Part shown: positions 1-5,748 of the stretch, one piece after another | Layout: every line of letters starts with the position of its first letter | Numbering within the stretch: the stretch's first letter is position 1 | Assembly: GCA_964581175.1 (NCBI GenBank) | Contig: CAZONI010000082.1 | Span: 1-15,494, forward strand | Reading direction: 5' to 3' | Length of the DNA: 15,494 nucleotides | Origin: B46-G9 sp964581175 | GTDB taxonomy: Bacteria; Desulfobacterota; DSM-4660; Desulfatiglandales; Desulfatiglandaceae | Made by a program: the position numbers and the translations under genes | The notes under the pieces: model-generated | Told to the model about the DNA's origin: nothing | Database searches by the model: none | Seen by the model: the letters and a program-made list of their open reading frames with translations, nothing else

Positions 1-251
1 GGGACCGCCTCACCCACCACAATCTCCAGTCCAACCCCCATGCCGCCTACCTGTTCGTGGAGGAGGGCCCGGGATACAAGGGGAAGCGCCTTCATCTCAC
101 GAAGCTGAAGGAAGAGAAAAACAGCGAACTTATCCAAACCCTCGCCCGGAGGCAATACCAAAACGAGAAAAAAGGCGCGAGGTTCCTGGTTTCCTTCAAA
201 GTGGACAAGGAGTTGCCGCTTATCGGGGCAGGGGAGGACACGTCGGTCTGA
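1..251 (+). CDS. PPOX-family (pyridoxamine 5'-phosphate oxidase-like) flavoprotein, C-terminal part
   Basis: An open frame enters from the left edge (first full codon at base 3) and ends at TGA 249-251, giving about 82 C-terminal residues. The pattern H-H-N-L-Q-S-N-P-H-A-A-Y-L-F, then G-x-G-Y-x-G-x-R-L-x-L-T, resembles small FMN-binding PPOX-fold proteins of deltaproteobacteria. Such proteins bind FMN at a dimer interface and act in the cytosol, but the exact substrate cannot be told from the tail. The stop codon shares its last base with the ATG of the photolyase gene (TGATG), so the two are very probably translated together. Family assignment is from remembered sequence pattern. A GTG at 57 could act as an internal start, but the frame stays open to the window edge and a truncated gene is more likely. 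Confidence 0.6.
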   Translation, partial: DRLTHHNLQSNPHAAYLFVEEGPGYKGKRLHLTKLKEEKNSELIQTLARRQYQNEKKGARFLVSFKVDKELPLIGAGEDTSV

Positions 252-1771
252 TGGCCGGAGCCGCCGGAGAGAAGGCCTTGACGCCGAAGGGTTCGGTCCC
301 GAGCCTTCGCATAAGGCCGTGCAATGAAGCCCCGGTGAACGCCGGCGGACGCTTTGTCCTCTACTGGATGACGGCCTTCAGGCGTCCAAGCTGGAACTTT
401 GCACTTGACCGGGCCGTGGAGTGGGCCGTGGGGCTCCGGAAACCGCTCATGGTGCTGGAACCGCTGCGGTGCGACTACCCCTGGGCAAGCGACAGGCTCC
501 ATGCCTTCGTGCTGGAGGGGATGGCAGCGAATGCCCGCGAATTGGCAAAGAAGCCGGTCCTTTACTACCCGTACGCAGAGAAAAACCAGGGCGAAGGCAG
601 GGGCCTCCTTGAGGCCCTTTCTTCGGACGCGTGTGTGGTTATCGCGGATGATTTTCCCTGTTTTTTCCTCCCTTCCATGATCCGGGCTGCCGGTGGGAAG
701 ATCAAGGTGCGGATGGAAAAGGTGGATGCCAACGGCCTCATTCCCCTCAGCCTTTCGGAAAAGGTCTTTTTGTCTGCGTATCACTTCAGGCGCTTCGCGC
801 AAAAATACCTCCCCCCGCTCCTGAACCAGCAGCCAAGGTCACGGCCCTTTGCCGGGCAAAGACTTCATAAACTGTCTGCCCTGCCGCGGCACATCGCTGA
901 GAGATGGCCACCCCTGTCCAGGGACCAACTCGACCGTACCAGGGTCTTCATGGAGGGACTTCCCATAGACCACCGGGTGAAGCCCTCGGATTATCGGGGC
1001 GGGATCATGGCGGCGCGGTCAGCCCTCAAATCGTTCCTGGAAGGAAAGATCCTTTCTTACAAGGCAGACCGCAATCACCCGGACAGGGAGACCGAAAGCG
1101 GGCTCTCCCCCTATCTCCACTTCGGCCACATCTCCTCACATGAGATTGTCAGCAGAGTTCTGGAACAGCAGGGCTGGACTCCTTTGCGCCTTAAAGAGGA
1201 GACCAAAGGGCGGCGAGAGGGTTGGTGGGGGCTTAATGAAAATGCGGAGGCATTTCTGGATCAGATCATCACCTGGCGGGAACTCGGGTACCAGTTTTGC
1301 CAGAAACAATCCGACTATCATAAGTACGAGTCGCTACCCACATGGGCCTTAAAGACACTCCAGGAACATGAAGAGGACCCGAGGCCTTGCCTTTACATGC
1401 TGAAGGAGTTCGAGGCAGCCCGCACCCATGATCCGGTCTGGAACGCGGCCCAGAGACAGCTCATGGCAGAAGGGAGGATCCACAACTACCTGCGCATGCT
1501 CTGGGGTAAAAAGATCCTGCACTGGACACCTTCTCCCAAAGAGGCATTGCGGATCATGGAGGATCTCAATAACCGTTACGCGCTGGACGGAAGGGACCCC
1601 AACTCCTATACAGGCATCTTCTGGGTGCTGGGTCGGCACGACAGGGCCTGGGGACCGGAGCGGGCCGTGTTCGGGAAGGTTCGCTACATGACTTCAGAAA
1701 GTGCCGTTCGAAAATTGCAGATGAAGGAATATCTCGAAAAATGGGCTTTCATTTACTCTTCACCATTATGA
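251..1771 (+). CDS. class II CPD photolyase (deoxyribodipyrimidine photo-lyase)
   Basis: This 506-residue protein splits UV-induced cyclobutane pyrimidine dimers in DNA, using blue light and a reduced FAD. The N-terminal alpha/beta antenna domain (about residues 20-190) has the class II opening R-I-R-P-C-N with F-V-L-Y-W-M-T-A-F-R-R. The C-terminal helical FAD domain contains S-P-Y-L-H-F-G-H-I-S, then N-Y-L-R-M-L-W-G-K-K-I-L, then L-D-G-R-D-P-N-S-Y-T-G, and ends with a class II-type W-V-L-G-R-H-D-R-A-W-G and F-G-K-V-R-Y-M. The length is slightly above the usual 450-480 because of an extended N-terminus. The ATG overlaps the stop of the upstream PPOX gene, and the 3' end overlaps the lipocalin gene by 31 bases. 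The three frames therefore form a compact stress operon. No internal lesions were seen. Confidence 0.93.
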   Translation: MAGAAGEKALTPKGSVPSLRIRPCNEAPVNAGGRFVLYWMTAFRRPSWNFALDRAVEWAVGLRKPLMVLEPLRCDYPWASDRLHAFVLEGMAANARELAKKPVLYYPYAEKNQGEGRGLLEALSSDACVVIADDFPCFFLPSMIRAAGGKIKVRMEKVDANGLIPLSLSEKVFLSAYHFRRFAQKYLPPLLNQQPRSRPFAGQRLHKLSALPRHIAERWPPLSRDQLDRTRVFMEGLPIDHRVKPSDYRGGIMAARSALKSFLEGKILSYKADRNHPDRETESGLSPYLHFGHISSHEIVSRVLEQQGWTPLRLKEETKGRREGWWGLNENAEAFLDQIITWRELGYQFCQKQSDYHKYESLPTWALKTLQEHEEDPRPCLYMLKEFEAARTHDPVWNAAQRQLMAEGRIHNYLRMLWGKKILHWTPSPKEALRIMEDLNNRYALDGRDPNSYTGIFWVLGRHDRAWGPERAVFGKVRYMTSESAVRKLQMKEYLEKWAFIYSSPL

Positions 1772-2280
1772 TCCTATTATCCTCATGCGGAGGAAATATG
1801 GCGGACACACCTCAGGCAGTGGCCTCTGTGGACCTCAACAGGTACATGGGCAAGTGGTATGAGATAGCAAAGATTCCCAACCGTTTTCAGAAAAAATGCG
1901 CCGGAGACACCACAGCGGAATACGAACTGAGGGCGGACGGCACCGTCCTGGTGGTGAATTCGTGTTTGGACCAGAAGGGAAAACGCATGGTCGCCGAAGG
2001 TATCGCAAAGGTGACTGATCCCGTGACCCATGCAAAGCTGAAGGTGAGCTTTGTCAGGTTCTTGGGGATGAATCTCTTCTGGGGTGATTACTGGATCGTA
2101 GGTCTCGACAGGGAATATCAATATGCCGTCGTAGGGGTCCCGGGCAGAAAATATGGCTGGATACTCAGTCGGAAGCCGGAACTTTCAAACGAAGAATGGA
2201 TTGCTGTTAAAGATATCTCGAGGAGCCAAGGTTATAACCTGGGGGACTTTGAGAGAACCCGACATTTGCCCCGGCAATGA
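1741..2280 (+). CDS. blc: outer-membrane lipocalin (Blc-like lipoprotein)
   Basis: A 179-residue bacterial lipocalin. The N-terminus is a short lipoprotein signal ending in the lipobox L-S-S-C at residues 13-16, so the mature protein should be lipidated on Cys16. A signature G-K-W-Y-E-I-A (the lipocalin G-x-W motif) follows at about residues 32-38, then P-N-R-F-Q. The body alternates beta strands, with W-G-D-Y-W-I-V-G-L-D and Y-A-V-V-G-V-P as expected for strands F-H. Family members bind lysophospholipids or fatty acids and are linked to envelope stress. ATG 1741 lies inside the photolyase 3' end, with AAGGA at 1724-1728 as a possible ribosome site. The later ATG at 1768 would remove most of the signal. 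Signal charge is weak (only His4), which is slightly odd. The gene is translationally coupled to photolyase. Confidence 0.88.
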   Translation: MGFHLLFTIMILLSSCGGNMADTPQAVASVDLNRYMGKWYEIAKIPNRFQKKCAGDTTAEYELRADGTVLVVNSCLDQKGKRMVAEGIAKVTDPVTHAKLKVSFVRFLGMNLFWGDYWIVGLDREYQYAVVGVPGRKYGWILSRKPELSNEEWIAVKDISRSQGYNLGDFERTRHLPRQ

Positions 2281-2629
2281 ATGATTCCCGTGGGGATGCG
2301 TCAGGCAAAGCACCTGATAGCTCGATTCCTGATGGGGAAACCCCGTGTCAACACGCAAGAACCTGAAGAACCCGTTTTTCCTTGCAATCTATACATAAAG
2401 TGATAAAGAATATATTCACCTTTACCAGAATGCTCTGCAGTTTGCTGCAGGGATGACCAGCCTGCGCCGGAGGCTTCGGCGCAACTCCGACCAGACACCC
2501 CGCAGCCTGCTGCAACTCAAATCCGCCGTCAGAGTTCATCTCCGTTTATGAAGGTGAGTGGTTGGGGCAAAATCCTGATCACCCGCAAGGCAATAGAAAA
2601 AGCACCTTTTGATTTGGATCTGCCATATT
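2281..2629. other. intergenic stretch with repeats, left edge of accessory island
   Basis: No gene is supported here. It contains a small GGGG-AAA-CCCC hairpin (2334-2344), a T-run at 2372-2376 and the REP-like cluster listed separately. A 63-codon minus-strand frame (2348-2539) reads across the repeats. I treat it as a spurious translation because its composition follows the palindromes. Confidence 0.5.
2437..2514. repeat. REP-like cluster: hairpin flanked by two near-identical 13-mers
   Basis: A perfect 7-bp stem TGCGCCG/CGGCGCA (2463-2469 and 2477-2483, 7-nt loop) sits between two copies of a 13-mer, GCAGTTTGCTGCA (2437-2449) and GCAGCCTGCTGCA (2502-2514). The copies differ at two positions and each is itself nearly palindromic. 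There is no T tract, so this is not a classical terminator. The layout resembles a bacterial interspersed palindromic element. The HUH transposase-like gene 0.8 kb downstream is of the general kind that can mobilise such elements, but the link is only suggestive. Confidence 0.4.
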
Positions 2630-2866
2630 ATGAAAACGACGCAATATTTTGAATATACAAGGCAACGACCTGATCGTGCTCAAATTGAAGAGGAATGGAT
2701 CAATTTTGTGATACAATATCCGGAAAAGAGTGAAATTCAGACCGATGGCCGGATCAGAAAATGGGCAAAAATACAAGAAGTTGATAAATATCTTCGGGTG
2801 ATCTTGTTAGAAGATGGCGAGACCGTTCACAATGCCTTTTTTGATCGGTCTTTTAAGGAGGAATAA
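2630..2866 (+). CDS. small DUF4258-like protein, possible toxin partner of DUF2283
   Basis: A 78-residue soluble protein from ATG 2630. A frame start at 2609 (seven residues further upstream) is possible but has no better ribosome site. The pattern R-x-R-P-D-R-A-Q-I-E-E-E-W-I, then V-I-x-Y-P, D-G-R-I-R-K-W and Y-L-R-V-I-L-L-E-D-G-E-T-V-H-N-A-F-F-D-R, fits the short alpha-beta fold of DUF4258-type proteins. These are commonly encoded just ahead of DUF2283 genes in a toxin-antitoxin-like order. The downstream DUF2283 gene follows after 3 bases, and its ribosome site lies in this gene's last codons. Toxicity is inferred from arrangement only. The gene is AT-rich compared with the photolyase operon, consistent with acquisition. 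Confidence 0.6.
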   Translation: MKTTQYFEYTRQRPDRAQIEEEWINFVIQYPEKSEIQTDGRIRKWAKIQEVDKYLRVILLEDGETVHNAFFDRSFKEE

Positions 2867-2869
2867 GGT

Positions 2870-3067
2870 ATGAAAGTAAAGTATTTTTCTGATACAGACA
2901 CCGCTCATGTTGAATTTTCGGATAAGGATATCTATGAAACAAAAGAGATAAGTGAAAATATCTATATAGACATTGATGACAAAGGCAACATCGTGAATAT
3001 GACAATTGAACATGCAAAAGCTAATGCCGGACTGTGGGAATTCTCATACCAAGAGATGTCTAGATAA
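2870..3067 (+). CDS. DUF2283 domain protein
   Basis: A 65-residue protein with the typical DUF2283 pattern: Y-F-S-D-T-D-T-A-H-V-E-F near the start, an acidic stretch E-I-S-E-N-I-Y-I-D-I-D-D, then K-G-N-I-V-N-M-T-I-E-H-A. Members are small beta-rich proteins of unknown biochemical role, frequent in accessory DNA and often next to DUF4258 genes, which suggests an antitoxin-like job. A strong ribosome site AAGGAGG (2855-2861) precedes the ATG. It probably forms a two-gene operon with the gene at 2630. The closing residues (L-W-E-F-S-Y-Q-E-M) form a short tail common in this family. Confidence 0.75.
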   Translation: MKVKYFSDTDTAHVEFSDKDIYETKEISENIYIDIDDKGNIVNMTIEHAKANAGLWEFSYQEMSR

Positions 3068-3225
3068 ATCGCATAAAGAATGCTGACCATCAGCTTGGAG
3101 AAGGATGCGCATATCGCAATGCTGCATTTGCGCCTCTCAACCTGGCCGTTCGTCAACTTCGCGTCTTTGACAATCGTCGCGCTCGCTTCCTCAAGCACCT
3201 TGAGCGTTTCAAATGCCCAATATGA
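3064..3225 (+). pseudogene. possible C-terminal scrap of a DDE (ISAs1/IS4-like) transposase
   Basis: After the DUF2283 stop, a frame without a start codon reads N-R-I-K-N-A-D-H-Q-L-G-E-G, then A-P-L-N-L-A-V-R-Q-L-R-V-F-D-N-R-R-A-R-F-L-K, and ends at TGA 3223-3225. The pattern of an acidic G-E followed by N-L-A-x-x-R-x-L and a basic tail resembles the last helix of ISAs1-like transposases (N-L-A-x-x-R-x-x-A-L-N-L-L). No catalytic residues and no terminal repeats were found. It is most simply a relic of an insertion sequence, but the match is short. The opposite strand is also open here and no function is claimed for it. Confidence 0.25.
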
Positions 3226-3917
3226 TCATGCAAGGAGATGTGGACTTGGAGGAATGGTCATCTGACAATCGCTTGCCTGCAAAATGCCAGGAGTGTATAA
3301 AGTCATCCAAACCACTCATTCATGGCAGGTGCAGCTTCTGTCAGGATTTGAGTTTTCAAGAAGAAGTGCTTTGTCATCTAAACCGGTCAACACAAAATCC
3401 TACTCTTTTTGAATGCCATGCTTTTCAGCCGTTGCTGAAACTGGTCGCATCATCCGGGCAGGAAATCCGGCCGGAGCCCAAAGCCCGGCCTGCGGAGATT
3501 ACCCTGGAAAAACTGCTTGATTCCGATAAGGTAAAGTATCAACGGGCGTTGGCTCTGCAAAAACTGGCCCGTAATCCCGACGATGTGATGATCCGGATCA
3601 AGTACCATTTTGCATGGAACGTGGTCGGCAGAAGGCCGGTCTTTGCGGAGCCGGCAACTACTATTGACCTCATCAGTGATACAATCACGACCTGCAGCGA
3701 TGCAGTGGGTGGTTTTGCCTGCCTTCTGTGGCTGGCCCCGGACCATATACATGTATACGTGGAGTCGGATGGGGAAGTATCTCCGGAGAATATGGCTCAA
3801 AAACTCAAACGGATATTGGAAATACCGATTCTTGAACAGTTCCCTGACATTATTGCGTCTCCAGAGATGGAAAAGAGGCTATGGGACGAAGCCTACTTTG
3901 TAGAAACCATAGGCTGA
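3213..3917 (+). CDS. zinc-ribbon plus Y1 (HUH, IS200/RAYT-like) transposase-like protein, ends before nucleophile
   Basis: A 234-residue protein. Residues 24-70 hold C-Q-E-C, C-S-F-C and a later C-x-x-x-x-x-x-x-x-x-x-x-x-x-x-C-H spacing, suggesting a zinc-binding N-terminus. From about residue 125 a Y1-transposase fold begins (I-K-Y-H-F-A-W-N-V-V-G-R-R-P-V-F), then L-A-P-D-H-I-H-V-Y-V, which supplies the HUH metal motif, then L-W-D-E-A-Y-F-V-E-T-I-G. In IS200/IS605 and REP-associated transposases the next helix carries the catalytic tyrosine. Here TGA 3915-3917 comes directly after E-T-I-G. It could be a naturally short, repurposed family or a truncation. ATG codons at 3222 and 3228 are alternative starts, as no clear ribosome site precedes 3213. 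Nearby palindromes (2437-2514, 4049-4115) are candidate substrates. Confidence 0.6.
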   Translation: MPNMIMQGDVDLEEWSSDNRLPAKCQECIKSSKPLIHGRCSFCQDLSFQEEVLCHLNRSTQNPTLFECHAFQPLLKLVASSGQEIRPEPKARPAEITLEKLLDSDKVKYQRALALQKLARNPDDVMIRIKYHFAWNVVGRRPVFAEPATTIDLISDTITTCSDAVGGFACLLWLAPDHIHVYVESDGEVSPENMAQKLKRILEIPILEQFPDIIASPEMEKRLWDEAYFVETIG

Positions 3918-4025
3918 AACAGAACAACCGCCTACACTCTAACGAGCAGAGTAGGTCGGCTGTATAAAATGGGCGACCCCTTTTCCCCTAAGTTATCAGG
4001 GCAAACAGCAATGTTAATCAATGGG

Positions 4026-4050
4026 TCCCGCGGCGCTTCGCACCACGGGA
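4026..4050. repeat. short hairpin abutting the long palindrome
   Basis: TCCCGCGG (4026-4033) pairs with CCACGGGA (4043-4050) with a single C-A mismatch across a nine-base loop. It shares two bases with the left arm of the following palindrome, so the two structures form a continuous foldable block between the HUH gene and hicB. Confidence 0.4.
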
Positions 4051-4115
4051 ATGCCGAGTTGCCCGGTTCCCGGTCGCCCGTTATCACGGAGAACCTGCCG
4101 GTCAACTCGGCATTC
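4049..4115. repeat. 67-bp palindrome with perfect 13-bp arms
   Basis: GAATGCCGAGTTG (4049-4061) is exactly complementary to CAACTCGGCATTC (4103-4115). Inner segments GGTTC and GAACC can extend the cruciform. The right arm runs into CTTTTAAAA. It may be a REP-type element linked to the HUH transposase-like gene, a terminator for it, or a divergent integron recombination site: the stretch CCGGTCAACTCGGC resembles CCGGTGAACTCGATC of the attC at 5127-5201. These readings cannot be separated without comparison to other copies. Confidence 0.6.
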
Positions 4116-4167
4116 GCTTTTAAAAACTGGACCCCTATGATATAAAGAATAAAACATTAGAGGATAT

Positions 4168-4377
4168 ATGATGAAAGAATTCAGCGTAATAATTGAAAAA
4201 GATGAGGATGGCTTTTTTGTCGCCTCTGTACCGGCACTCCGTGGTTGTCATACACAGGCCAAATCTCTTGATACATTAATGAAGAGAATAAAAGAGGCTA
4301 TTGAGCTTTGCCTTGAGGTGGAAAAGCCAATATCCAATGAATTTATTGGTGTTCAAAAGGTGGCGATTAACAGATGA
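4168..4377 (+). CDS. hicB: HicB-family antitoxin
   Basis: A 69-residue HicB/UPF0150-type protein. The fold pattern F-S-V-I-I-E-K-D-E-D-G-F-F-V-A-S-V-P-A-L then G-C-H-T-Q-A-x-S-L-D, followed by the helix M-K-R-I-K-E-A-I-E-L-C, is the standard partial RNase H-like HicB core. No C-terminal DNA-binding domain is present, so autoregulation by this protein alone is doubtful. It should bind and silence HicA. AGAGGAT (4159-4165) lies just upstream, and a second ATG at 4171 is equally usable. The gene overlaps hicA by four bases (ATGA), in antitoxin-first order. In a cassette such a pair can stabilise the array by killing cells that lose it. Confidence 0.88.
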   Translation: MMKEFSVIIEKDEDGFFVASVPALRGCHTQAKSLDTLMKRIKEAIELCLEVEKPISNEFIGVQKVAINR

Positions 4378-4598
4378 CCACGTTTCCATCAATAACCGGT
4401 AGTCGGCTTATTCGCGCCCTGCGTAAATTCGGATTCGAAGCAATACGTACAAAAGGCGGTCATCATTTCCTGCAACACCAAGACGGTCGATGCACAGTTG
4501 TTCCTCTGCATCGTGGTGAGACAATTGGCCGCGGGCTTCTTGCCCAGATTTTACGAGATTGTGAAAGCACAAAGGATGAATTACAAAAGAAACTATAA
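4374..4598 (+). CDS. hicA: HicA-family mRNA interferase toxin
   Basis: A 74-residue HicA/YcfA-type toxin with a double-stranded-RNA-binding-like fold. Recognisable parts are G-S-R-L-I-R-A-L-R-K-F-G-F, then R-T-K-G-G-H-H-F-L-Q-H with the conserved catalytic-type histidine in G-G-H-H, then V-V-P-L-H-R-G-E-T-I-G-R-G-L-L-A-Q-I-L-R-D. It should cleave mRNAs and block growth unless bound by HicB. It starts inside the hicB stop (ATGA), which keeps the two products coupled. The TAA stop is also the first part of the attC at 4597. Length and motifs are intact, so an active toxin is likely. Confidence 0.9.
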   Translation: MTTFPSITGSRLIRALRKFGFEAIRTKGGHHFLQHQDGRCTVVPLHRGETIGRGLLAQILRDCESTKDELQKKL

Positions 4599-4724
4599 GC
4601 GAACCAGAGCGCTGCAGCGAACCGCCGTCCCGCTTTGCAGTCGGACGGTTCGGGAGAATTTGCTCGCGATTGTTGCGGCCGACCGGGCGTTTCCGGCGGT
4701 GGCCGCTGAGCTTGGACGTTATGT
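4597..4724 (+). repeat. integron attC site (end of hicBA cassette)
   Basis: About 128 bp. R''-like AAGCGAAC opens the site and GTTATGT (4718-4724) closes it. Inside, CAGCG-A-ACCGCCG (4615-4627) pairs with CGGCGGT-GGC-CGCTG (4694-4708), leaving unpaired bases between stems, as folded attC sites do. An inner hairpin CCGTCC/GGACGG (4625-4630 and 4643-4648) competes for part of it. Recombination would fall between G4718 and T4719. Confidence 0.6.
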
Positions 4725-5195
4725 TGCTATAGGAAATAGATTATGACCTTATTGATAATAATATTTGGTGCTCTGACTCTATTGGCCGGAATTGTAATTG
4801 TAATAAATCCGGAAGTTATATTCGGTTTTCTGCGAAATAATTTGGACAAGCTGGCATTGCATATTCTGGCTGTTGTAGTAAGACTGGTTCTTGGTGCTTT
4901 ACTGATATACCAATCCAACATATCTAAATTTCCGCTTGTAATTGAAGTTATTGGTTGGCTTTCTATTGTTGCCGCTATATTTCTAGCTGTAATGGGGCGC
5001 CGCAATTTCAATCGATTAATGTCGTGGGCTTTGTCTTTACCAAAGCCTCTTCGTCATGTCGGCGGTGTCATAGCAGTGGCATTTGGCGCATTTCTTATTT
5101 ATGCTTTCGTTTAGTAGAATAGTGAAGCAACATAACCAGTCGCTCCACCGGAATTATACTACGCTGCGCTTCGTAAAACCCGGTGAACTCGATCG
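4719..5195 (+). mobile_element. integron gene cassette encoding a membrane protein
   Basis: The cassette opens with TTATGTTGC (GTTATGTTGC including G4718) and its own attC opens with GCAACATAAC (5127-5136), an exact 10-base reverse complement. In the excised circle these two pair as R' and R'' of a single attC, which is the diagnostic geometry. One gene fills it, starting 24 bases after the boundary and stopping 12 bases before the attC. No integrase gene is in the window, so this is a cassette run without a visible integrase. Confidence 0.75.
4743..5114 (+). CDS. cassette-encoded small integral membrane protein
   Basis: A 123-residue, strongly hydrophobic protein with about four predicted membrane helices: residues 2-21, 38-57, 65-84 and 103-122. 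A basic loop G-R-R-N-F-N-R lies between helices 3 and 4. The motif I-N-P-E-V-I-F-G-F-L-R follows helix 1. I do not recognise a characterised family. Similar four-helix proteins of unknown role are frequent integron cargo. A ribosome site AGGAAA (4731-4736) precedes ATG 4743, all inside the 5' end of the cassette. Expression would depend on read-through from upstream or a cassette-internal promoter. Location should be the inner membrane. Confidence 0.7.
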   Translation: MTLLIIIFGALTLLAGIVIVINPEVIFGFLRNNLDKLALHILAVVVRLVLGALLIYQSNISKFPLVIEVIGWLSIVAAIFLAVMGRRNFNRLMSWALSLPKPLRHVGGVIAVAFGAFLIYAFV

Positions 5196-5201
5196 TTCCG
5201 C
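5127..5201 (+). repeat. integron attC site (end of membrane-protein cassette)
   Basis: About 75 bp. R'' is GCAACATAAC (5127-5136). L''/L' arms include CACCGG (5146-5151) and CCGGTG (5180-5185), with a small central loop around TACGCTGCGCTTCGTA (5159-5174). The R' position is GTTCCGC (5195-5201), which belongs to the following cassette and therefore need not pair with this R''. The right side CCGGTGAACTCGATC-GTT has a form typical of environmental attC sites. Confidence 0.65.
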
Positions 5202-5243
5202 GGGTCAATGCCGCGATTAGATCAATCATGAAAGGAGACAAAC

Positions 5244-5690
5244 ATGAAACTGCCAGAATATATAACTGCTGATGAAGTAAAAAGAGTCTGCAATGAAATC
5301 GGCTTGCGAGACTGGTCCAGAATCACCGATCCTACTGTTTCGGAGGAAGAGGCATCCACGATTCTCGACATTGTGAATATCAAAGGGATGAATATTCCCC
5401 TTGATGCATTCCGAAAAGGTTTAGAAGTTGAGCTTGAACATGGAACAAGGTTTGAGGATGCAAATGTAACGAACAACCACCCAATCTTGACAGGCAAGAT
5501 CGTTCTCGCACATCTCAAAGAGACTATGGACTATTATGAAAGAATCGATGTCGCCGAAATGGAAGGTGATTTATTGAAGGCTATTCTGTCTCGAAATATC
5601 GAGAAAATAGAATCAAAATACAAGAAACTCAACGAAGCCCAGAAGTTGCTGAATCAATCGGTTGCCGATCAATTGAAGACACACATCTAA
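5244..5690 (+). CDS. DUF5661 family protein (probable cassette cargo)
   Basis: A 148-residue soluble, mostly helical protein. The core F-E-D-A-N-V-T-N-N-H-P-I-L-T-G-K-I-V-L-A-H-L, followed by D-Y-Y-E-R-I-D-V-A-E-M-E-G, is the hallmark of DUF5661, a family of unknown function seen in bacteria and viruses. The conserved N-x-x-N-N-H-P plus D-Y-Y-x-R could form a metal- or ligand-binding site, but that is a guess. AAAGGAGA (5230-5237) is a good ribosome site for ATG 5244. The gene starts 49 bases after the preceding attC boundary (GTT, 5195-5197), so it should be the next cassette. No matching R'' (reverse complement of GTTCCGCGGG) follows the stop, so its 3' recombination site looks lost. Confidence 0.75.
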   Translation: MKLPEYITADEVKRVCNEIGLRDWSRITDPTVSEEEASTILDIVNIKGMNIPLDAFRKGLEVELEHGTRFEDANVTNNHPILTGKIVLAHLKETMDYYERIDVAEMEGDLLKAILSRNIEKIESKYKKLNEAQKLLNQSVADQLKTHI

Positions 5691-5748
5691 GCCGGGTCTC
5701 TCACGGATCTTCGTAGCGAGACGGTGAAGATGACTGTGGATATAAAGA

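Larger units (their letters stand above)
4113..4718 (+). mobile_element. probable integron gene cassette carrying hicBA
   Basis: The block begins TTCGCTT (4113-4119) and its 3' site opens with AAGCGAAC (4597-4604), which overlaps the hicA stop codon. The seven bases TTCGCTT/AAGCGAA are complementary, as the two ends of one cassette should be. The left boundary has ATT rather than the canonical GTT, so it is less certain than the next cassette. Tight packing of genes between short leader and attC is typical of cassettes, and HicAB modules are common cargo. Confidence 0.5.

Noticed and set aside
92..802. 236-codon minus-strand frame
   Set aside because: It is antisense to the PPOX tail and photolyase N-terminal domain, both of which have family motifs.
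2348..2539. 63-residue minus-strand protein
   Set aside because: It spans the repeat cluster and translates the palindromes. No ribosome site.
2962..3198. 78-residue minus-strand frame overlapping DUF2283
   Set aside because: It is largely antisense to DUF2283 and to the transposase-like scrap. No recognisable motif or ribosome site.
3915..3917. Second selenocysteine UGA in the HUH transposase-like gene
   Set aside because: The following hairpin loop (AACGAGC) lacks the G/U pattern of a bSECIS, and no Sec is known in this family at this place.
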